From NCBI GenBank assembly GCA_964608925.1, contig CAZSQD010000122.1:1-7728 (forward strand): a stretch of 7,728 bases of DNA. Direction: 5' to 3'. This document shows, piece by piece, positions 1 through 4,791 of this stretch. This stretch comes from GCA-2733415 sp964608925. GTDB taxonomy: Bacteria; Bacteroidota; Bacteroidia; Flavobacteriales; Flavobacteriaceae. A program made the translations under genes and the position numbers. The first letter of the stretch is position 1. The number at the start of each line of letters is the position of its first letter. The notes under the pieces were generated by a model. It was not told the origin of the DNA, searched no databases, and was given only the letters and a program-made list of their open reading frames with translations.

Positions 1-7
1 GATAATA

Positions 8-1024
8 ATGGCTACATTAAAAGTTTATACCCAAAAAGAAATACTATCCTTTGTAAACAAACGTAAAGGAGAAACTAAATTTGGTGAAAAAGTAACGTTT
101 ATAACAACTCCTACTAATTATATTGAGGATATTAAAAACACGACTTCCAAATATGTATTATTTGGCATTCAAGAGGCTATTGGTATTAAAGCAAACAAAG
201 GTATTACAGGTGCTGAAACTACTTTTAACAACACTTTAAAAAGCTTATTAAATACACAAAATAACGGTTTTAATAAAGCCAAAAAAATACTTGTTTTAGG
301 GTATTTAAATTGTACTGCAGAAATGGAAATGGCAAAAGGTTTAAGTAACACCAACGCTTCTGATTTACAAAAATTATACAGCTTAGTGGCTAAAATAGAT
401 AAAGAGGTTACTAATATTATTCACGCCATTATTACTGCTGGTAAAATACCTATTATAATTGGTGGTGGGCACAATAATGCTTACGGAAATATTAAAGGAA
501 GTTCCTTAGCATTAAACAAAGCTATAAATGTTATAAATTTTGATGCCCATTCTGATTTTAGAGCTTTAGAAGGAAGGCATTCTGGAAACGGGTTTTCCTA
601 TGCTATGGATGAAGGTTTTTTACGTAATTATTTTATTTTTGGATTGCATGAAAATTATACTTCAAAAAAGATTTATAACCTATTAAACACTCATGATTGC
701 ATTGCTTTTAACACCTTTGAAGCCATTAATGTAAGAAGAGAAACCACTTTTACTACTGAAATAAAAAGCGCTAAACAATTTTTAAAAGGCGCACCATTAG
801 GTATTGAAATTGATTTAGATGCGGTACAAAATATTGCAAGTAGCGCCATGACACCATCTGGATTTAGTGTCACTAAAACTCGACAATTTGTATCCTTTTT
901 TGCTAAAAATAAAAAAGTAGTCTACTTACATATTTGTGAAGGCGCAAGTGACTTAGAAATACAAAACAGTAACCAAACAGGTAAATTAATTAGCTATTTG
1001 ATTACTGATTTTATGAGAGGTTAA
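8..1024 (+). CDS. Arginase-superfamily enzyme, formimidoylglutamase-like (HutG type)
   Basis: This 338-residue protein belongs to the ureohydrolase (arginase/agmatinase/formimidoylglutamase) superfamily, cytoplasmic enzymes that hydrolyse a C-N bond using two Mn ions. The metal-ligand positions are all visible: His155 in IGGGHNNAYG, Asp179/His181/Asp183 in NFDAHSDFR, and Asp269/Asp271 in EIDLDA. A further HSGN (191-194) sits where the family has its HxG substrate loop. GGGH followed by AYG resembles HutG formimidoylglutamases more than agmatinases (GGDHS), so hydrolysis of N-formimidoyl-L-glutamate to glutamate and formamide, the last step of histidine breakdown, is the best guess. The usual SxDxDxxDP motif is degenerate (Glu267 for Ser, Gln-Asn for the final Asp-Pro), so the substrate is uncertain. 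No other hut gene is visible, and only 7 bases lie upstream, so operon membership and the start context cannot be judged. Length fits the family. Confidence 0.85.
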   Translation: MATLKVYTQKEILSFVNKRKGETKFGEKVTFITTPTNYIEDIKNTTSKYVLFGIQEAIGIKANKGITGAETTFNNTLKSLLNTQNNGFNKAKKILVLGYLNCTAEMEMAKGLSNTNASDLQKLYSLVAKIDKEVTNIIHAIITAGKIPIIIGGGHNNAYGNIKGSSLALNKAINVINFDAHSDFRALEGRHSGNGFSYAMDEGFLRNYFIFGLHENYTSKKIYNLLNTHDCIAFNTFEAINVRRETTFTTEIKSAKQFLKGAPLGIEIDLDAVQNIASSAMTPSGFSVTKTRQFVSFFAKNKKVVYLHICEGASDLEIQNSNQTGKLISYLITDFMRG

Positions 1025-1047
1025 TTATAATTTAATTTTTATGTAAA

Positions 1048-1088
1048 AACTAGCCCTCACAGATTTTAAAAATCTATGAGGGCTAGTT
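1048..1088 (-). terminator. Long hairpin between convergent genes, intrinsic terminator for the minus-strand peptidase
   Basis: A near-perfect inverted repeat: arms CTAGCCCTCA (1050-1059) and TGAGGGCTAG (1077-1086) pair fully and are extended outward by two A/T pairs. After one C/A mismatch, an inner AGATTT/AAATCT stem closes on a three-base loop. Read on the minus strand, the stem is followed by TTTTT, as expected of a rho-independent terminator. On the plus strand only TT follows, so termination of the left-hand gene would be weaker. It lies 90 bp beyond the peptidase stop and 23 bp beyond the stop of the left-hand gene. Confidence 0.75.
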
Positions 1089-1178
1089 AAGTAGTAATAC
1101 CTATTTAACATTCTAATGTCGCAATGAAATCGTTTAATTTTTATCAAATTGAAACTCATTAGGCTAATCGCCCCGTGA

Positions 1179-2267
1179 TTATTTAAAATAGCTAAACGTT
1201 TCTCCGTTTTCTATTTTTAAAAGTGTTTCATAAATTAATTTAATTACGTTTTCTACATCATCACGATGCACCATTTCTACGGTAGTGTGCATGTAACGTA
1301 ATGGTAAGGAAATCAATGCTGATGGCACACCACCATTACTATAAGCAAAAGCATCAGTGTCAGTTCCAGTAGCTCTTGATGCTGCCATACGTTGAAACGG
1401 TATTTTATTAGCGTCTGCCGTATCCGTAATTAAATCACGTAATTTTTGTTGTACCGCAGGAGCGTAAGAAATTACAGGTCCTTTACCCATAGCGGTATCT
1501 CCTTGTGTTTTTTTATCAATCATTGGCGTGGTAGTATCATGACAAACATCCGTAATAATAGCAACATTTGGCTTGATCGTTTCGGTAATCATTTGTGCAC
1601 CACGTAAACCAATTTCTTCTTGTACGGAATTGGTTATGTATAATCCAAAAGGAAGTTTTATTTTGTTTTCATGCAGCAAACGTGCCACCTCAGCAATCAT
1701 AAAACCACCTGCACGGTTATCAATTGCTCTACATACAAATTTATTTTTGTTTAGTACAAAAAACTCGTCTGGATAAGTGATTACACAACCTACATGAACA
1801 CCTAATTTTTCAACTTCTTCTTTTGTAGTACAACCAACATCAATAAAAATATTATCTAATTTTGGTGGTGTTTCACTTGCTCCTTTACGGGTGTGTATTG
1901 CTGGCCAACCAAACAATCCTTTTACCATTCCGTTTTTAGTATGAATGTTTACCACTTTTGAAGGCGCTATTTGATGATCAGATCCTCCATTACGGATTAC
2001 ATAAATTAACCCTTCATCCGTAATATAATTTACATACCAGCTAATTTCATCAGCATGCCCTTCAATGACCACTTTAAATTTAGCATCAGGATTGATAACA
2101 CCCACTGCACTACCATAAGCATCTGTAATAAAAGTATCTACATACGGCTTTAGATAATCCATCCAAATTTTTTGACCTTCCCATTCGTAGCCTGTTGGAG
2201 CGGCATTGTTAAGATATTTTTCTAAAAAATCTAACGATTTTTTATTTAGTATTGATTTTTTTGACAT
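1179..2267 (-). CDS. M42 family metallo-aminopeptidase
   Basis: A 362-residue member of peptidase family M42 (glutamyl aminopeptidase/deblocking aminopeptidase/endoglucanase-M type). These are cytoplasmic two-metal aminopeptidases that typically assemble into tetrahedral dodecamers and trim oligopeptides released by larger proteases. Expected metal and catalytic residues are visible: His71 in EGHADEI, Asp183 in AIDNRAGG (bridging ligand), Glu217-Glu218 in VQEEIGLRGA (general base and ligand), Asp240 in ITDV, and His327 in MHTTVE. GTDTDAF (301-307) and the C-terminal HTTVEM region are also characteristic. Length matches the family (about 340-370). There is no signal peptide. The start is the ATG at 2267; the preceding 12 bases (minus strand) are AT-rich with no Shine-Dalgarno, as is normal in this phylum. 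It is separated from kdsC upstream by 205 bp, so it is probably its own transcription unit. Exact substrate preference cannot be read from the sequence. Confidence 0.95.
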   Translation of the reverse strand: MSKKSILNKKSLDFLEKYLNNAAPTGYEWEGQKIWMDYLKPYVDTFITDAYGSAVGVINPDAKFKVVIEGHADEISWYVNYITDEGLIYVIRNGGSDHQIAPSKVVNIHTKNGMVKGLFGWPAIHTRKGASETPPKLDNIFIDVGCTTKEEVEKLGVHVGCVITYPDEFFVLNKNKFVCRAIDNRAGGFMIAEVARLLHENKIKLPFGLYITNSVQEEIGLRGAQMITETIKPNVAIITDVCHDTTTPMIDKKTQGDTAMGKGPVISYAPAVQQKLRDLITDTADANKIPFQRMAASRATGTDTDAFAYSNGGVPSALISLPLRYMHTTVEMVHRDDVENVIKLIYETLLKIENGETFSYFK

Positions 2268-2278
2268 AATGTATTTGA

Positions 2279-2336
2279 GTTTATAAGGTTGTTTTAAAGT
2301 TTGTAAGGTTAAAAAGTAATAAAGTTTATAAAGTTG
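2279..2336. repeat. Three degenerate 13-bp AT-rich direct repeats upstream of the M42 peptidase
   Basis: Copies on the plus strand are GTTTATAAGGTTG (2279-2291), GTTTGTAAGGTTA (2299-2311) and GTTTATAAAGTTG (2324-2336), with starts 20 and 25 bp apart. Read toward the peptidase gene they are YAACYTTAYAAAC, ending 12 bp before its start codon. They differ at only two or three positions. They might be binding sites or merely decayed low-complexity tandem sequence; no clear TANNTTTG promoter is found among them. Confidence 0.5.
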
Positions 2337-2422
2337 AAAGTGTAAAGTAAAAAATTATAAAAGGAAAGTAATACTAAAATTATTGGATTGATACTATAAA
2401 TCGGGTTTAAATTATTATCTAT

Positions 2423-2442
2423 TCACTAAGACTACTCACTAA
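2423..2442 (-). repeat. Paired TTAGTGA direct repeats downstream of kdsC
   Basis: Read on the minus strand, TTAGTGA occurs at 2442-2436 and again at 2429-2423, 30-50 bp past the kdsC stop. The same heptamer type (TAGTGATTAGTGA, 4217-4229) sits right after the globin stop, and TAGTGAGTGA occurs at 4336-4345. Such short AGTGA runs just past stop codons may be a genome-wide habit of this organism; function unknown. Confidence 0.4.
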
Positions 2443-2472
2443 ATCATTTTTTTTACGGCTGTCGTACCACGG

Positions 2473-3000
2473 CTAATCGTATTTAGCGGTAAACTGTGTT
2501 GCCCATTTTTCTTGTACACGCATAATTTGTTCAATTACTTCACGAGCGCAACCTTTACCTCCTTTTATAGGCGAAACATAATCGGCTACATCTTTAATTT
2601 CAGGAGCAGCATCTTGAGGAGCAACTGCTAAACCTACTTGTTGCATAACGGGTAAGTCAGGAATATCATCTCCCATATACATCACGTTTTCAGGTTTTAT
2701 GTTTTTAGCTTTGCAGTACTCATCAAACTGAATAATTTTATGGTGTGCGCCTAAATAAATATCAGTTATCCCTAAACCTTCTAATCTTTTACGTACACCT
2801 TCATTACTTCCTCCAGAAATAATACACACATTATACCCCGCCATTACGGCACTTTTTAAGGCGTAACCATCTTTAATACTCATGTTGCGTAGCATTTCTC
2901 CATCTGTAGTAACGGTAATAATACCATCCGTAAGTACACCATCTACATCAAAAATGAGTGTGGTAATATGATTCATGATTTCTTTATAACTTGTTGCCAT
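2473..3000 (-). CDS. kdsC: KdsC-like HAD-superfamily phosphatase (3-deoxy-D-manno-octulosonate 8-phosphate phosphatase family)
   Basis: A 175-residue cap-less HAD hydrolase of the KdsC/YrbI type, which removes phosphate from Kdo-8-phosphate in lipopolysaccharide core synthesis in the cytoplasm. HAD motifs in order: DVDGVLTDG with nucleophile Asp18 and Asp20; Ser62 in ISGGS (motif II); Lys88 in GAHHK (motif III); GDDIPD with Asp111, Asp112 and Asp115 (motif IV). The C-terminal IKGGKGCARE (145-154) matches the tail loop that reaches the neighbouring subunit in KdsC tetramers. Length is typical. The first ATG (3000) is preferred over Met9 because flavobacterial KdsC proteins usually have a short SYKE-type N-terminus before the first motif. 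This choice overlaps the upstream gene by 17 bp, suggesting translational coupling. Neither kdsA nor kdsB is adjacent, so the related 2-keto-3-deoxynononate-9-phosphate phosphatase activity known in Bacteroides is an alternative. Confidence 0.9.
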   Translation of the reverse strand: MATSYKEIMNHITTLIFDVDGVLTDGIITVTTDGEMLRNMSIKDGYALKSAVMAGYNVCIISGGSNEGVRKRLEGLGITDIYLGAHHKIIQFDEYCKAKNIKPENVMYMGDDIPDLPVMQQVGLAVAPQDAAPEIKDVADYVSPIKGGKGCAREVIEQIMRVQEKWATQFTAKYD

Positions 3001-3748
3001 ATTTTTTGGTAATTGATTGTGTAATCAGTTTGTATATTTCTTCTTTATTTTTACTTTGTAGCGCCAAAAGATGCGAATCAATAACTTTTTTATCATTCCG
3101 CTTTGCAGGACCCGTTTGACATTTAGTAGGTGATAAATTTACAATTTTATTTGCTGTTTCTTGAATTAAGGGTTTTAATATATCAAATGAAACCTGATTA
3201 GTATCACAAATATCTTCACCAATAGTGTATAAATGATTGACAAAATTATTGACAAATACTGCGGCAATATGCAATGCCTTACGTTGTTTGGAATTTATTA
3301 AATTTACATTTTCAGAAATACTTTCAGCTAACAAAACTAACATTTTTTCATTTTCAGCACTACTAGCTTCTATACAAATAGGAATATTTAAAAAATCAAC
3401 ATCTTCACCTTTTGTAAAAGTTTGTAACGGATAAAATACTCCTTGACTATTATGCTTACTTAAGTTTTCAAGAGGTATACTACCAGAAGTATGGACTACC
3501 AATTTATTTTTTAAGGGTAGACTTTCTGAAAAACGAGTAATAGCATCGTCTGAAATAGCAATTATATATACATCTGCCGTAATTAATTTTGACAAATGAG
3601 TTGTTGTTTTTGTATGCTTTTGAAAAAGAGATAATCCTTTTTTATTTCGATTATACACCTGTACAACATCAATATTTTTTGCTTTTTGAAAAGCATTAAA
3701 TAAATGAGTAGCTACATTACCCGTTCCTAAAAGCACAACTTTTATCAT
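2984..3748 (-). CDS. Rossmann-like and DUF2520 domain protein (putative NAD(P)-binding oxidoreductase)
   Basis: The N-terminal half is a Rossmann fold: a beta strand leads into LLGTGNVA (residues 6-13), the dinucleotide-binding glycine loop, and YNRN (32-35) ends the second strand where NADP-type enzymes hold an Arg. HTSGS (86-90) and GVFYPLQTF (103-111) are hallmarks of this family, which resembles ProC and F420-dependent NADP reductases. The C-terminal DUF2520 half is helical, with ALHIAAVFVNNF (158-169) and TGPAKRND (212-219). No reaction is established for the family. A longer frame opens with TTG at 3763, but the ATG at 3748 puts MIKVVLLGTGN at the N-terminus exactly as expected of a Rossmann protein, giving 254 residues. 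The stop overlaps the kdsC start by 17 bp, so the two are almost certainly cotranscribed. The protein is cytoplasmic; no membrane segments are seen. Confidence 0.9.
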   Translation of the reverse strand: MIKVVLLGTGNVATHLFNAFQKAKNIDVVQVYNRNKKGLSLFQKHTKTTTHLSKLITADVYIIAISDDAITRFSESLPLKNKLVVHTSGSIPLENLSKHNSQGVFYPLQTFTKGEDVDFLNIPICIEASSAENEKMLVLLAESISENVNLINSKQRKALHIAAVFVNNFVNHLYTIGEDICDTNQVSFDILKPLIQETANKIVNLSPTKCQTGPAKRNDKKVIDSHLLALQSKNKEEIYKLITQSITKKYGNKL

Positions 3749-3772
3749 AAAGCTAAAGTACAAGAATCTCTA

Positions 3773-3802
3773 TTGTTATAAAAGTAAAAAACAATATCTT
3801 TG
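3773..3802 (+). promoter_or_regulatory. Bacteroidota-type sigma-A promoter for the globin gene
   Basis: TTG at 3773-3775, a 19-bp spacer, then TATCTTTG at 3795-3802, an exact match to the -7 consensus TANNTTTG. Transcription would begin near 3808, about 20 bases before the globin ATG at 3829. The leader is AT-rich with no Shine-Dalgarno sequence. Confidence 0.75.
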
Positions 3803-3809
3803 TATTCAA
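3779..3809 (-). promoter_or_regulatory. Candidate promoter for the DUF2520-kdsC unit
   Basis: Read on the minus strand, TTG (3809-3807) is followed after 20 bp by TACTTTTA (3786-3779), which differs from the Bacteroidota -7 consensus TANNTTTG only in its last base. The predicted start of transcription would be about 25 bp before the ATG at 3748. It overlaps the globin promoter on the other strand, so the two polymerase sites may compete. Confidence 0.45.
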
Positions 3810-3828
3810 TTTTAAAATTAAATTTTCA

Positions 3829-4212
3829 ATGTTACCAGATATTCAAAATAGAGATGATATTTTTAAATTAGTAGATACCTTTTATGCTAAAATTAGAAAA
3901 GATGATGAATTAGGTCCTATTTTTAATAATACAATAAACGATTGGCCACATCATTTAGATCATTTAACCAATTTTTGGGAGAGTCAATTGTTTATGAAAG
4001 ATGTTTTTAGAGGAAACCCAATGAAAAAACACGTAATTATTGATAAAATTACGGGCAATGCACTAGATAATGATTTGTTTGGTTTATGGTTGCAATTTTG
4101 GTTGGGTACAATTGATGAATTATTTGAAGGTGAGGTTGCAAATTTAGCAAAAGAAAGAGCCCGTAACATTGCCAGTTTCTTGTTTATGGAAATATTTAAA
4201 GCACGAAAATAG
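3829..4212 (+). CDS. Group III truncated hemoglobin
   Basis: A 127-residue 2-on-2 globin of group III (P class), the family of Campylobacter jejuni Ctb. These are small cytoplasmic heme proteins with very high oxygen affinity, linked to oxygen handling or to nitric-oxide and peroxide chemistry. By alignment from memory with Ctb: FYAKIRKDDELGPIF (18-32) carries the B10 Tyr19; DWPHH places the distal E7 His at 42; FW (49-50) is the conserved E-helix pair; GNPMKKH ends in the proximal F8 His68; LWLQF supplies the G8 Trp87. These heme-pocket residues are all present and the length is normal, so the protein should bind heme. It has its own promoter and is divergent from DUF2520-kdsC. The next gene in the same direction, ccsBA, is also a heme gene but lies 579 bp away. 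Physiological role in this organism is not determinable from sequence. Confidence 0.95.
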   Translation: MLPDIQNRDDIFKLVDTFYAKIRKDDELGPIFNNTINDWPHHLDHLTNFWESQLFMKDVFRGNPMKKHVIIDKITGNALDNDLFGLWLQFWLGTIDELFEGEVANLAKERARNIASFLFMEIFKARK

Positions 4213-4321
4213 TAAGTAGTGATTAGTGAAATAAGTAAACGGCTTGTTTTTAAGTCAATATAGTACTAATGAATTCTAAAAATAAGAAAATAATTTTGAT
4301 TCTTAGTACAAAGAATAATTG

Positions 4322-4470
4322 GTCAGACTAAGAAATAGTGAGTGAAGAATCGGAAGTGCGATGCGATAGCATAACGCATGTAGATTCAGGAACCAATGGT
4401 GCTTTAGCAATTTCCTATTGTCTTACTTGATTTTTTTGGTTCGTTTTTTTATCAAGCAAAAAATGAACAG
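4322..4470. repeat. Palindrome-rich intergenic element, probably a copy of a dispersed flavobacterial repeat
   Basis: Several small inverted repeats are packed together: ATGCG (4361-4365) with CGCAT (4375-4379); AGGAA (4388-4392) with TTCCT (4412-4416); CTTGAT (4426-4431) with ATCAAG (4451-4456); and a competing longer hairpin, arms 4439-4449 (GTTCGTTTTTT) and 4458-4468 (AAAAAATGAAC), which pairs fully if one G-U is allowed. The block has locally higher GC (about 4350-4400) than its surroundings. I recall similar CTTGATTTTTT...ATCAAG blocks between genes in flavobacterial genomes, but that is memory, not a search. No frame through it is coding. The boundaries are approximate. Confidence 0.5.
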
Positions 4471-4647
4471 AACATTAAAATTAACGGTAGATATCAATAA
4501 AATTGAATGCGATTAATATATTAAGAGTATCTAATAGTTTTATAAAAAATGATTCGAACGGGATTATTTTTAAAACTTAAAAGAAGAAGTAAAATGACAC
4601 TAAAAACTAATGAAATGTTAATGTTTTAATCCTTTACTTTTTCAATC

Positions 4648-4676
4648 TTTCAATCTTAAAAATTACCGTACTTTTG
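4648..4676 (+). promoter_or_regulatory. Candidate promoter for ccsBA
   Basis: TACTTTTG at 4669-4676 matches the Bacteroidota -7 consensus TANNTTTG exactly. The -33 element is weaker: TTTC at 4648-4651, with a 17-bp spacer, in place of TTTG. Transcription would start near 4683, leaving a leader of about 110 bases, much longer than that of the globin gene. Confidence 0.6.
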
Positions 4677-4682
4677 TGTGCG

Positions 4683-4791
4683 TAAAATAGTGAGGCAATA
4701 GCCTAATCATTTTAAAAGTGAACGTGTATTACGTTGAAAAAAAATTAAATTCAAATTCCGATGCTTCGGTATGATTTATTAAAAAATAATT
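4683..4791 (+). promoter_or_regulatory. Long 5' leader of ccsBA with three small hairpins
   Basis: Downstream of the predicted promoter lie three short inverted repeats: AGGC/GCCT (4693-4696, 4701-4704), AACGT/ACGTT (4721-4725, 4731-4735) and CCGA/TCGG (4758-4761, 4766-4769). The last ends 22 bases before the ATG. The stems are only 4-5 bp and match no riboswitch class I recognise. The ribosome-binding region is A-rich (AAAAAATAAT just before the start) with no Shine-Dalgarno. Confidence 0.3.

Larger units (their letters stand above)
4213..4791. other. Gene-free 579-bp intergenic region
   Basis: No convincing gene on either strand. From left to right it contains TAGTGATTAGTGA just after the globin stop (4217-4229). 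Next is an imperfect inverted repeat with arms GTACTAATGAAT (4263-4274) and ATTCTTAGTAC (4299-4309), which has one bulge and no T-run. A palindrome-rich probable dispersed repeat follows (4322-4470). Two very short frames come next, 17 codons from 4463 and 26 codons from 4549 (the latter basic), neither with supporting evidence. Finally there are two adjacent copies of TTTCAATC (4640-4655) and the promoter and leader of ccsBA. No clear terminator for the globin gene was found. Confidence 0.7.

Noticed and set aside
2455..2476. ACGGCT repeated twice around the kdsC stop, considered as a terminator
   Set aside because: The two copies are direct, not inverted, and on the minus strand the following run is A rather than T, so no terminator hairpin forms.
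3749..3763. Extension of the DUF2520 protein to a TTG start, adding five residues (MYFSF)
   Set aside because: The ATG at 3748 gives the standard MIKVVLLGTGN start of a Rossmann protein, and TTG starts are uncommon; the extension adds nothing to the fold.
4263..4309. Imperfect inverted repeat after the globin gene, considered as its terminator
   Set aside because: The loop is 24 bases, the stem has a bulge and is AT-rich, and no T-run follows; it is mentioned only as part of the intergenic region.
4463..4516. A 17-codon frame beginning inside the right arm of the hairpin at 4458-4468
   Set aside because: Too short, and it starts within the palindromic repeat; no independent sign of translation.
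4549..4629. A 26-codon frame with a basic N-terminal half between the repeat and the ccsBA promoter
   Set aside because: AT-rich sequence gives many such short frames; it has no recognisable promoter or start context and no similarity that I know. Conservation data would be needed.
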